Positions 7,791-15,583 of a stretch of 56,142 nt of DNA are shown here, one piece after another. Below the pieces are notes generated by a model. It did not search any database, was not told where the DNA came from, and saw only the letters and a list, made by a program, of their open reading frames with translations. The DNA comes from a virus: positions 1-56,142 of the IMG/VR virus record IMGVR_UViG_3300013131_000050; one strand, written 5' to 3'. Numbering within the stretch: position 1 is the first letter of the stretch; the number at the start of each line of letters is the position of its first letter. Both the position numbers and the translations under genes were made by a program.

Positions 7791-9197
7791 CTAACTTATT
7801 TCCTTAATTTTTTTCCTAAGCTCATCTGCTTTAACTTCTAACTCAAAATACTTTTTCTTATAAGTTCTTCTCTGATTATAGAGATCTGTGAGAATATTCT
7901 TAAGTATAGAATCTTCCTTTTGATATACCGCACCAGTTACAGATACTATTCTATCATCACGTTTTTCTGAGTCTGCATTATTAGGATCTACCTTTTTAAT
8001 AAAAGAATCAGGACTGACATTTAATTGTCTCATGATTGATGGATATAGAGAAGCAAAGTCAAAACACGCCACGCCTCTGTGCATCCCGACTTCTGGTTGT
8101 TTTACAAAAGCTCCTGCATATTGTCCGTTTACTTTATTTGGTGAGGCTTCCCAGTCTTTGGCCATTACCTGGCCTTTGTCTAAGAATTTTCTGCATAAGA
8201 GAGACTCAGTTACCGCAACTGGTGATGCTGCTTTATAAATAGAAATTCGACAAAGATTTGCAATAGTTAAAGCAATCTCCATCGTTTTAATTTTTCTGTG
8301 TATGAGAAATACCAGACATGTATCAACTACGTTATAATAAACATATTTCTGATAGTCTTGTTCATAGAGATCTTGTAGAGATCCATTGTATTTAATTTTC
8401 TTATATCCAGTAACAACTTCGGCAACTGAATCTAGGGTAAAATTTTCTTTGATATCTACGCTTCTATCCCATTTTCGGTAAAGTTCCAAATAGTCCATCA
8501 CACCTACATGAAATGGGATTTGTTCTTTGCCCCAAACTGCACCAGTCGGAGAAGCGATCGAAACATCAATAGAAAGTTTCATTGCTCTATTTACGAGATA
8601 TTTCCAGTCAAAATTGATGAAATTCCAACCCGTCATCATTGGAAATTTTTTCACAAAAGTGTGGAAAAACGTATAAAGCATATCATATTCAGATGAAAAA
8701 ACTTTATAAACAAAGTTGAAAGAAAAATCTTCTTCTAAGAAATAGTCGTTAATAGATTCTTGTATTTCCGTTTGACTTTCTCTTTTTAAATCCTTTGTTG
8801 CTAAAACAATAGACTGTCCAGTTGGTGTAACGATTGCTATTGTAGTAACTGAATTTTCTGCCCTTTCTGGTTCTGGAAAAGAATCGGTAACTTCAACCTC
8901 AATATCTACAAAATAAATCTTTGGAAGACAATATTCAAAGATTTCGAATGATTCTTCTTCTGGTAAATTTTCTAAAAATTGAATTAGAGAATATTTATCA
9001 TAAGCTTTACTAGGTGCTAGTCTTACTGGTCGGCCATCCCAGTTTTTAAATTCTTCGGACTTAGCTTTGTCTTTTGAATTACATACGGCCCAGTTAGAAA
9101 CTGAAGGTAGCTTATATTTTTTAAAGGCAGTATTTCCTTCTTTATTATAGTAAGAGACGATAAGCTCTTTTCCTCTTTGTTCAATATCTAATAACAT
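7791..9197 (-). CDS. 43: DNA polymerase gp43, N-terminal half (exonuclease and palm motif A)
   Basis: This 468-residue protein is the first half of a T4-type family-B polymerase. The 3'-5' exonuclease motifs are visible: Exo I FVDIE (Asp98, Glu100), Exo II WNFINFDW (Asn192, Asp197) and Exo III YYNVVDTC (Asp292). The polymerase motif A follows (CFDFASLYPSIM, Asp380). The protein then runs into the fingers helix (YNQRRTYKKKYFELEVKADE) and stops 468 residues in. The other half, with motifs B and C, is at 2580-3716. The sum, 846 residues, is near T4 gp43 (898). Start and upstream stop overlap as TAATG with the dUTPase-like gene. Confidence 0.94.
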   Translation of the reverse strand: MLLDIEQRGKELIVSYYNKEGNTAFKKYKLPSVSNWAVCNSKDKAKSEEFKNWDGRPVRLAPSKAYDKYSLIQFLENLPEEESFEIFEYCLPKIYFVDIEVEVTDSFPEPERAENSVTTIAIVTPTGQSIVLATKDLKRESQTEIQESINDYFLEEDFSFNFVYKVFSSEYDMLYTFFHTFVKKFPMMTGWNFINFDWKYLVNRAMKLSIDVSIASPTGAVWGKEQIPFHVGVMDYLELYRKWDRSVDIKENFTLDSVAEVVTGYKKIKYNGSLQDLYEQDYQKYVYYNVVDTCLVFLIHRKIKTMEIALTIANLCRISIYKAASPVAVTESLLCRKFLDKGQVMAKDWEASPNKVNGQYAGAFVKQPEVGMHRGVACFDFASLYPSIMRQLNVSPDSFIKKVDPNNADSEKRDDRIVSVTGAVYQKEDSILKNILTDLYNQRRTYKKKYFELEVKADELRKKIKEIS

Positions 9198-9676
9198 TAG
9201 TAGCCTCTTTTCTGCCTTTCTCTATTCTCTTTGTTCTTACTCATATACATATTGTACATTTCTTGAGAAGTCATTCCAATAGAAGCTGCATAATTCATAA
9301 AAAAGTGAAGCATATCCACAATTTCAAATTTACATTCTAGTTGATCATTTTCACTTAAATCGGAAAACTTCAAAGATTCGAATTTTTTATAGTCTTTTTT
9401 CCATCTTTTCCAAATTGCATTTCCGGAACCATCTCTAATTCCACCTAAAGCATCTGTAGCTTCGTGAATTTCATCGATCATAGCATGAGTATTCATGTGC
9501 CAGAAATTCATAATGTCACGAAGAGACATATTCTCAAAATCATATTCATAAATATTTTTTTGAGTTTCTGCCTGTAAATTTAAAATATCGCCAAGTGTAT
9601 CGGTTGTAAACTGTGTTCTTCTTTCCCAAAAATCTTCGATATGAAGATCCGAGCATGTATTATCTTGATTTGCCAT
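9197..9676 (-). CDS. Dimeric dUTPase-like / MazG-type NTP pyrophosphatase
   Basis: The 159-residue all-alpha protein has the motif set of the dimeric dUTPase/dCTPase group. It has EIHEA (about 69-73), then WKRWKK, then EIVDMLHFFMN, and a C-terminal K..N..RQ..GY motif. Enzymes of this group, including T4 gp56, hydrolyse dUTP and/or dCTP to the monophosphate and keep uracil (or unwanted cytosine) out of phage DNA. It directly precedes and is translationally coupled to the polymerase N-half (TAATG), fitting a dNTP-pool role. Substrate choice (dUTP versus dCTP) cannot be decided here. Confidence 0.82.
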   Translation of the reverse strand: MANQDNTCSDLHIEDFWERRTQFTTDTLGDILNLQAETQKNIYEYDFENMSLRDIMNFWHMNTHAMIDEIHEATDALGGIRDGSGNAIWKRWKKDYKKFESLKFSDLSENDQLECKFEIVDMLHFFMNYAASIGMTSQEMYNMYMSKNKENRERQKRGY

Positions 9677-9726
9677 AAAATTTATATGACAACTCTTGCA
9701 ATTGTTTAACTGATATGTAAAATAGG

Positions 9727-9754
9727 CAAAAAAAGCCCGGAATTAACCAGGCTT
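9727..9754 (-). terminator. Rho-independent terminator after the 40-aa ORF
   Basis: Minus-strand stem AAGCCTGG with CCGGGCTT (one G-U pair, 6-nt loop) is followed by seven to eight U. The stop codon of the 40-aa ORF (9743-9745) lies in the loop, so the coding end and terminator are interlocked. Confidence 0.88.
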
Positions 9755-9865
9755 GATATTAATCTGGATATGGTTTCGAATATAGGATACTGGCCCTCTA
9801 GCTCTACCCAGGATAATCTCAGACTTCTCTTGAATAAACTCTTCAAATAACTTTAGATACTTCAT
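9743..9865 (-). CDS. 40-aa peptide resembling a capsid-targeting leader
   Basis: This short ORF starts with MKYLKLFEEFIQE and ends ...INIKPG. Its ATG overlaps the stop of the 543-aa gene by one base (TAATG), the same coupling used elsewhere in this window, which supports it being real. The start resembles the capsid-targeting leader of T4 internal head proteins (IPIII begins MKTYQEFIAE). Ile-Gln-Glu is a potential prohead-protease site of (L/I)xE type. Its stop codon sits inside the terminator loop. Function beyond that is unknown. Confidence 0.6.
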   Translation of the reverse strand: MKYLKLFEEFIQEKSEIILGRARGPVSYIRNHIQINIKPG

Positions 9866-11496
9866 TACCAAGCATAGTCTTTATCTCTAATCTTTCTAAT
9901 TCTATCGACTATAGACTTTGCGTATTTCTTTGCTTCTTCTTTGTAGTAAGAGGAACCTTCGTCTGATTCAGTTGAATATCTACGATAGCTATCGAACTCA
10001 TCTAAAAGATTTCTCATTATATTTGTGGCATCACTAACTTTGATTTCTCTGCCTTTTTTATCTAAACCTATCATAATTTCTCCGTATCTCGTTCTCTGTT
10101 CGCCCTTAATAGCGTCTTTAATATGATCGGTTACCATTTCAATTGCATCATATACTTCTTTGTCAAGAGGTAATTTTGAAGCATTATCAGCCAGGATTGC
10201 ATTATATCTAGCCAAATTACTCTTTTTAAAGTCTTTGTCACTAATTAATGCAGCAGCACCTACGCGAGATTGTTGTCTTGTACTTCTCTTCTCTGTAGAT
10301 CTAGGCATTGCTGAAGGTTCGATAACATAAACTACATCAGAAACGCTTGCCATTTTATCTAAAGTAGTTAATCTCGACTCATATTTTCCTCCGCCCTTTC
10401 CTACTGCTCCTAAATCTGAAGGTGTTGATGATCTATAAGAAGAACCAGACAATGGAACAATTGAATATTCTGCTTTACCTTGATTCCATTTGCTGGCATT
10501 TAATCCCATATAAACCTTATTTTTTACAACTGCTAGAGGTACTCCACCGGGTATCTTTCTGTCCCAGCTCCAACCTTCTGTATGAGCATAAGGATTTTCT
10601 TTTTCATTTTCTGAATAATAAATCAAAATTGCATCTGGATTCTTTGCAGTATATTTCTTAGCATCTGCAGGACTCAATTGAATTATTTGATCATCTTCAA
10701 TATCAGAAGCGGCAATACCCATTTTAGATAGTCCCGAATAAAAGGCATTATTTAATTTACCCTTAGAAGAGTTAGATATTTTTTGTAGAATAGAAGATGC
10801 AAATGCTTCGTTGATTAGAGATTCTGAAAACTCTTCAAAAGATTCTGGTATTAGTTTCATTTTTGTTTTTATTTTTTTCTTGTTTGGAATTGGATAAGGG
10901 ATATCACCGGAACCTACTTTTTGATTATCAAACTGGGTAGATGGCCCTGGGTTTCCGGGTAATTTAACATCTCCCATACCGGGGACATCTGGTAACGTGA
11001 GATTTTCGTTTTCTTTTTTATAGGGAAGACCTTTGTGCTTAGTAGATGCAAAATCCTTTAGCTGTTTAACTGTCATGTTTTTGGCTAAATCTTTTACTTC
11101 ATCACTAGCATCCCCAGGGTCCATTTCTCCCGTTTTCAAGGCATAGGCCATTCCCATTAGTCTCTGTTGAGCTATAGAAGTTGAAACTTCATCAATATTA
11201 GCTTCTTCAATTCTTTCAACTGGGCAAAGTTTAATACCCTTTGATGAGAGTTTAACTCCATCTTCGTTAATGTCGAAAAGATGACTATATTTGTATTTCC
11301 AAATTCTAGAAGCGCCAGCTTCGTCTAAAATCTTTTGAAATTCTTCTTCTGTTACTACCCCGTCTTTAATTGCAGAAAGAACAGCATTTCTGATTTTAGC
11401 TCCGCTATAAACATGCTTAGACGGATAATTTTCAGTATACCGTCTTTTAACTTGTACTTTACCTTCATCTAAAAAGTCGTCGAAACTACTTATCAT
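9865..11496 (-). CDS. Putative internal virion protein with capsid-targeting-like start and DUF3008-like segment
   Basis: This 543-residue protein starts MISSFDDFLDE|GKV, like a T4 capsid-targeting leader with an LxE cleavage site at Glu11. Residues 108-158 (IAQQRLMGMAYALKTGEM ... LKDFASTKHKGLP) resemble the small DUF3008 family known from tailed phages. A Pro/Gly-rich linker (170-205) leads to a second leader-like stretch, MKLIPESFEEFSESLINE, at 213-230. The C-terminal 300 residues are unrecognised, helical and basic. It has its own upstream ATATATAAAAAAA element, consistent with late expression. It may be packaged into the head as cargo, by inference. Confidence 0.7.
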   Translation of the reverse strand: MISSFDDFLDEGKVQVKRRYTENYPSKHVYSGAKIRNAVLSAIKDGVVTEEEFQKILDEAGASRIWKYKYSHLFDINEDGVKLSSKGIKLCPVERIEEANIDEVSTSIAQQRLMGMAYALKTGEMDPGDASDEVKDLAKNMTVKQLKDFASTKHKGLPYKKENENLTLPDVPGMGDVKLPGNPGPSTQFDNQKVGSGDIPYPIPNKKKIKTKMKLIPESFEEFSESLINEAFASSILQKISNSSKGKLNNAFYSGLSKMGIAASDIEDDQIIQLSPADAKKYTAKNPDAILIYYSENEKENPYAHTEGWSWDRKIPGGVPLAVVKNKVYMGLNASKWNQGKAEYSIVPLSGSSYRSSTPSDLGAVGKGGGKYESRLTTLDKMASVSDVVYVIEPSAMPRSTEKRSTRQQSRVGAAALISDKDFKKSNLARYNAILADNASKLPLDKEVYDAIEMVTDHIKDAIKGEQRTRYGEIMIGLDKKGREIKVSDATNIMRNLLDEFDSYRRYSTESDEGSSYYKEEAKKYAKSIVDRIRKIRDKDYAW

Positions 11497-11506
11497 ATCT
11501 ATAGGA

Positions 11507-11519
11507 TTTTTTTATATAT
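11507..11519 (-). promoter_or_regulatory. Candidate late promoter/A-rich leader
   Basis: ATATATAAAAAAA on the minus strand, 10 nt before the start of the 543-aa gene. It overlaps the last codons of the preceding gene. Confidence 0.5.
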
Positions 11520-12663
11520 CACCTACAAATTCGGAAAAGGTCTTTATATCATTTGAAATTTTCTTACTCAAAGATTTGATTTCATCAACTCTAAGATTAA
11601 AGTCTTTTAATACCTGTACAGTTAAGACATCATTTGCCATTTCGATATCTCTATACTTTCTAAATGAATTTAAAAGAATTTTAAATATAGTCTTGTTGGT
11701 ATCTGATTTTTCCAAAAACTGTAGAGTTGTTGGATTTTTAATCATGTTTAAATTAACATCAAACTCTGGAGAATCTGCAAAGTCTTTTTTATCAAAAGTC
11801 ATTCCAGCAACGCTATTCTCATTTTTATTCATGTACTTATTGTAGAGTTGCGAAATAAGATCAATATATTTTTCCTCGTCATTTGAGCCTGATATAAGTT
11901 GAGGAAGTCCTTCACTTTCGATAAAATCTAAAACATCTAGTATTAAAATTGAAACAGAGTCCACAGAACCTCGTCTTGCTTCTTGTGAAGTTTTTTCAAT
12001 AAGAGGAATAGAAACATCTACAAATTTATATTTTTTAACAGATCCGGGTGAAACAATTTTGAAAATATAAGAATCAAAGGTGTCGCTTTGAGCTGGTGCT
12101 TCATATGATTCAAAAAGAGAAAGAAATTTACTTTTGACATTGTCCGAAGAATTAATCACCATTTCTACAAGAGTATTTCTTTGTTCACTAGAAAGCTCAC
12201 CAGAAAAAATTGGAGTGTTGTATGAAACATCTAAAATGCTCGCCCATTTTTCTAGAACTTTATCATCATCAATTACTTTTACAGTTTTACCTGCGGAATT
12301 TTTTATCATTATTCTCGTTAAGACTAAAGAATTTTCAGGAATACTGATATATTCAATCTCTCCAGGTTTATTGTTTGGAAAATATTCAAAACCAAATCTA
12401 TAGTTTTCTGGAAAGTCTGTAGAGTCAAATTTCAAAAAATGGGAAATAGCCTTTTCGTATAATTGAGTAAAAGTTCTATCTATTAGTCCTATCATGTTTT
12501 GATCATCTTTCTTATAAAAAGAAACTCGATTACCTGATCTTTGAATATAAAAATTACAAGCTGAAAACTTCTCAACTATCACTACATAATTCTTGAGAAG
12601 ATTATCTAGTTTTTCCCTTCCTTCTTTTTTGTAAAAAGAATCTAATGTACTAATTCCTGCCAT
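11512..12663 (-). CDS. Unknown 383-aa protein, weakly RNA-ligase-like
   Basis: I do not recognise this protein with confidence. Its first third (VEKFSACNFYIQRSGN at about 29, DRTFTQLYEKAISHF, then RFGFEYFPNNKPGEIEY and SLVLTRIMIK) has the rhythm of the nucleotidyltransferase fold of RNA/DNA ligases, where EKFDG would carry the catalytic Lys. Here the motif is EKFSA, so the enzyme would be atypical or inactive. The remainder is helical with no recognisable motif. The start overlaps the glycosylase gene by 14 nt. A TATATAAAA element lies 4 nt upstream of the ATG. Confidence 0.6.
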   Translation of the reverse strand: MAGISTLDSFYKKEGREKLDNLLKNYVVIVEKFSACNFYIQRSGNRVSFYKKDDQNMIGLIDRTFTQLYEKAISHFLKFDSTDFPENYRFGFEYFPNNKPGEIEYISIPENSLVLTRIMIKNSAGKTVKVIDDDKVLEKWASILDVSYNTPIFSGELSSEQRNTLVEMVINSSDNVKSKFLSLFESYEAPAQSDTFDSYIFKIVSPGSVKKYKFVDVSIPLIEKTSQEARRGSVDSVSILILDVLDFIESEGLPQLISGSNDEEKYIDLISQLYNKYMNKNENSVAGMTFDKKDFADSPEFDVNLNMIKNPTTLQFLEKSDTNKTIFKILLNSFRKYRDIEMANDVLTVQVLKDFNLRVDEIKSLSKKISNDIKTFSEFVGDI

Positions 12664-13105
12664 TTGTTTTATATATTTCCAACCAGTTCAGATAATCGAT
12701 TAAAGCTCCGTCTGTGGGTTGAACATTAAAGTTGAGCTTCTGAAATATTTCCCACGATTCTTGGGCATACTTCCCTATTCCATGTAACTCAATAGGCTCT
12801 TTCCATTCTTTAGAAATAAATTCTAGAGAGAATCTCTTTAGTCTCTGTGTTCTAACTCTTTTGAACCCTAGAGGTTTGATCAGATCTTCAATTTCTTCAT
12901 CTCCAGTTTTTAATAGATCTTGAGGAGACGGATATCTTAAGAAAAATTCTTCACGGATCTTGTCGACTTGCTTTCTGGTTGTCTGATTCAGAAATAGACA
13001 ACATACCAGCATCTTCCAGGGATTCTCTCGATATAGTTCCTGTAATAGGTTTAGAGGGCTGACTGAAGGGATGGTCAGGGAACCAATTAAAATCATCGAA
13101 TTCAT
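12650..13105 (-). CDS. MBD4-like HhH-GPD thymine/uracil DNA glycosylase
   Basis: The 151-residue protein matches the catalytic domain of MBD4-type mismatch glycosylases almost end to end. Shared features are the opening SP.NLLQE...PWK, the FLNQTTRKQV helix, ELHGIGKY as the helix-hairpin-helix (107-113), and QPTDGALIDYLNWL with Asp132 in the catalytic position. Such enzymes remove T or U mispaired with G, the products of 5-methylcytosine or cytosine deamination. No methyl-CpG-binding domain is present, as in bacterial relatives. Met4 is an alternative start. It is the first gene downstream of a terminator and overlaps the next gene. Confidence 0.85.
   Translation of the reverse strand: MNSMILIGSLTIPSVSPLNLLQELYRENPWKMLVCCLFLNQTTRKQVDKIREEFFLRYPSPQDLLKTGDEEIEDLIKPLGFKRVRTQRLKRFSLEFISKEWKEPIELHGIGKYAQESWEIFQKLNFNVQPTDGALIDYLNWLEIYKTNGRN
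12667..12676 (-). promoter_or_regulatory. TATATAAAA element before the 383-aa gene
   Basis: ATATATAAAA on the minus strand, within the end of the glycosylase gene and 3-4 nt from the ATG. That is closer than in the other cases, so it may act as an A-rich ribosome-binding region rather than a promoter. Confidence 0.3.
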
Positions 13106-13157
13106 TCTCGTGCATTTTATGACATTCTTTTTTATTATAATAAGTAATTATGTAAAC

Positions 13158-13186
13158 GAAAAAAAGAGGCCATAGATGACCTCTTT
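13158..13186 (-). terminator. Rho-independent terminator after the acidic repeat protein
   Basis: Minus-strand stem AAAGAGGTCA with TGGCCTCTTT (10 bp, one U-G pair, loop TCTA) is followed by a U-rich tail. It lies 21 nt after the stop of 13208-14032. Confidence 0.88.
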
Positions 13187-13207
13187 TATATCCAGAATCA
13201 ATTTTGA

Positions 13208-14032
13208 TTATCCAAGATCGTCTACATCATCTAAATCTTCATCCTCTAATTCAGATTCTTCTCCCTTGGTGGTAGATTCATTCTTAGAAGAAACAAATTC
13301 ATCAAAACTCATAACAGCTTTCTTTGGTTTACCCATTTCAACTTTATCGGCTTCGATTTCTTTTGCTGTATCTTTATCTTCTTCTTTATCAACCTCTATT
13401 CCAGCATCTGGTGCTGCAGGTTCTTCTTCAACTTCAACTTCTACTTCTTCAGCATCGGCGGGAACTTCATCTACTTTATCTTCAGAATCCTTAGGTTCAC
13501 CCATATCATCGATTTCTGCTTCAATCTCTTTATCAGTTTCTTTATCTTCTTCTTTATCAACCTCTATTCCAGCATCTGGTGCTGCAGGTTCTTCTTCAAC
13601 TTCTACTTCAACTTCTTCTGAGTCTTTAGGAACATCTTCTCCCTTGTCTTCAGAATCTTTAGGTTCACCCATATCATCGATTTCTGCTTCTATTTCTGCA
13701 GCTGTTTCTTCGTCTTTCTTTTTAGGAATCTTAACACCTTCTTCGTCTTCTTCTTCATTTTCCTCTTCTTTAACAGGCTCAGGTTTTTCAGTGTCTACTA
13801 ATTCTTCACCCTTAGCAGTTTGACCTTCTCCCTTTTTATAAAGACTTCCGATTTCATTAAAAAATTCTTTCTTCTTTTCATCGTCTAGCTCTGCTGGACT
13901 ACTAACTCCATATTTTTTCAAAAGAGACATGAAAACTTCACCGTATTCCTTTTGAAGATCTGCTTCGCGAATAGCTTCTTGTGTAGTCTGATAACCTTTG
14001 AAGTAATCAGAAAATTTCTGTATTGGTTGCAT
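13208..14032 (-). CDS. Highly acidic repeat protein, possibly internal head/scaffold-like
   Basis: The 274-residue protein is dominated by Glu and Asp. Residues 1-70 are a more ordinary helical domain starting MQPIQKFSDYFKGY, loosely like a capsid-targeting leader. Residues 111-222 are two 56-residue tandem repeats (EIEAEIDDMGEPKDSEDK, then acidic Val/Glu runs, then EEEPAAPDAGIEVDKEEDK), followed by a partial third copy to about 234. A second leader-like stretch, MSFDEFVSSKNES, is at 241-253. The end is almost purely acidic. It sits between UvsW and a terminator, with its own promoter-like element. Function is unknown; acidic, repetitive proteins of this type occur in phage head cores. Confidence 0.7.
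   Translation of the reverse strand: MQPIQKFSDYFKGYQTTQEAIREADLQKEYGEVFMSLLKKYGVSSPAELDDEKKKEFFNEIGSLYKKGEGQTAKGEELVDTEKPEPVKEEENEEEDEEGVKIPKKKDEETAAEIEAEIDDMGEPKDSEDKGEDVPKDSEEVEVEVEEEPAAPDAGIEVDKEEDKETDKEIEAEIDDMGEPKDSEDKVDEVPADAEEVEVEVEEEPAAPDAGIEVDKEEDKDTAKEIEADKVEMGKPKKAVMSFDEFVSSKNESTTKGEESELEDEDLDDVDDLG
13367..13702 (-). repeat. Two 168-bp tandem coding repeats
   Basis: Units 13535-13702 and 13367-13534 encode 56 residues each and are nearly identical over long stretches. Differences cluster in the middle of the unit (KGEDVPKDSEE versus KVDEVPADAEE). A partial third unit follows. The in-frame length suggests expansion by recombination. Confidence 0.85.
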
Positions 14033-14044
14033 CCTTAAAAATAA

Positions 14045-14059
14045 TTTTTTTTTATATAT
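14045..14059 (-). promoter_or_regulatory. Candidate late promoter/A-rich leader
   Basis: ATATATAAAAAAAAA on the minus strand, 12 nt before the ATG of the acidic repeat protein. It lies next to the end of uvsW. Confidence 0.5.
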
Positions 14060-14061
14060 CT

Positions 14062-15570
14062 TTAGAATTTGAATTTTTTCACTTCATACGGAAACTTCTG
14101 GTCTTTGTAAATCTCTATTCGAGTTTCTGAATGTTTATATAAGTAATTGATCCAATATTTGCCGCCTTCGTTGTAACGAAAATCATCTACAAAATCGATG
14201 ATATTCAACATTGATTTTGAGCTGTGCTTTCTTAAACCTCTACCGATAGACTGTCTAATAATTACTTCAGACTTAAAAGACTCGGTTAAGAAGATATTGT
14301 GAATATTCTGTACGGAGATACCAGTTGAAAAGGTTCCAAAGGAAGCAACTAGAATTACGTTATCTCCACCTTCCATTTTCTTCTTATAAACTTCTCTGAT
14401 ATCTTTATCAGTTCCACCGTCTACATAGTAGACTTCTTTATCTGGAAGCTGTCTTAGATCATTATATAAGGCTTCTCCCTGTTCTATTCGATAGAATAAA
14501 ACCAGACTGTTGTTGGTCGAACTTCCAATTACTTTAGTAATAAATTCCCTTCTTTTTAAAGAACCTATTATAAAATTCTGTTCTAACGAAAAAAGCTTTT
14601 TCCTGTCTTCTGGAGTTTTTGACAAGAAATAGAAAGCTTCCTTCTGTTCGTTAGAAGCATAATCCATTTCAAAAATATGAACTTTACAGAGAGAAACGTG
14701 GCCTTCTTGCTGAAGATAATTAGCACTTACATTTGTAATAAGAGGTCCGGTGCATGACATTAAAGTTAATCTGTCTACAGTTCCTCTTTTAGGAATTGTT
14801 CCAGAAAGACCGAATCTATAGTCACAATGCCAGCACTGATCAAGAATAGATCTTATTGAATTTGATTTTGCTTTGTGAGTTTCATCAATCATAACTACAT
14901 CAAAGCTCTCATAATAATCTGCAGGCTTTTTTACCAGTGATTGGTATGTCCCAACTACAATATTAGAACTTGCTTTAATTTTTGCACCTGCATAAATTTG
15001 CTGGATTTTGAGAGGGACCCTCTCTTTTAAATTATATTCATCAAAATCTTCAGTTGCCTGAAGAACCAAAGAAACGTTAGGAACAATAAAGAGTATTCTC
15101 TTTTTCTTTAAAACTTCTAACAAATATGCAATTACCATAAAAGATATAAGAGTCTTACCCGCTGATGTTGCGAGCTCTGCAAGACATCTTCTATATCTTA
15201 AAATTCTATAAGCTGCTTGAATTTGATAATCCCTAGGTTTGTATTTAGGATGTTTTTTGAAGAATTCTGTTGCCCATGCAATAAATTCTTCTTCTTTGAT
15301 TTCAGAATCAAAAAGTGTAGTTGTACCTTTCATATTAACCACGAAACTATATTCTTGGCCAATGTTGATTACCTCTTTCCAGAGGCCTGAAGGAATTTTA
15401 TTTCCTTTTATGAAACTGATATTTCCGTCCCATAATTTCTTTTTAACTAGAGGGTGAAATCTCCAGCCATCGATCTTTTTAGTCAGAGACAGCTTTAGCT
15501 GTTCGTACTCCATTTCAGTACAACTTTCAATGATTAAAAATCTCTTATCATCAGAAAGTCTTAAATCCAT
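14062..15570 (-). CDS. uvsW: UvsW-type DNA/RNA helicase
   Basis: The 502-residue SF2 helicase equals T4 UvsW in length (503). Motifs are Walker A ATSAGKT (134-140), motif II DETH (229-232), motif III SGT, and motif VI QSIGRGLR near residue 435. The N-terminal 100 residues are the small alpha/beta DNA-binding domain typical of UvsW. UvsW unwinds R-loops and drives branch migration and fork regression, and in T4 helps shift from origin- to recombination-dependent replication. It is downstream of uvsY, the same neighbourhood as in T4. Confidence 0.95.
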   Translation of the reverse strand: MDLRLSDDKRFLIIESCTEMEYEQLKLSLTKKIDGWRFHPLVKKKLWDGNISFIKGNKIPSGLWKEVINIGQEYSFVVNMKGTTTLFDSEIKEEEFIAWATEFFKKHPKYKPRDYQIQAAYRILRYRRCLAELATSAGKTLISFMVIAYLLEVLKKKRILFIVPNVSLVLQATEDFDEYNLKERVPLKIQQIYAGAKIKASSNIVVGTYQSLVKKPADYYESFDVVMIDETHKAKSNSIRSILDQCWHCDYRFGLSGTIPKRGTVDRLTLMSCTGPLITNVSANYLQQEGHVSLCKVHIFEMDYASNEQKEAFYFLSKTPEDRKKLFSLEQNFIIGSLKRREFITKVIGSSTNNSLVLFYRIEQGEALYNDLRQLPDKEVYYVDGGTDKDIREVYKKKMEGGDNVILVASFGTFSTGISVQNIHNIFLTESFKSEVIIRQSIGRGLRKHSSKSMLNIIDFVDDFRYNEGGKYWINYLYKHSETRIEIYKDQKFPYEVKKFKF

Positions 15571-15583
15571 TTTTCTTTATTTT

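Noticed and set aside
13020-13120. Alternative minus-strand frame MHENEFDDFNWFPDHP upstream of and overlapping the glycosylase
   Set aside because: It runs into a stop after about 54 codons within the conserved glycosylase domain. A frameshifted longer N-terminus of the glycosylase is conceivable, but the MBD4-like domain is complete in its own frame.
13176-13823. Plus-strand 215-aa Ser/Thr-rich ORF
   Set aside because: It is exactly antisense to the acidic repeat protein; Glu/Asp codons read in reverse give Ser-rich, open frames. The minus-strand frame has a start element, terminator and family-like features.
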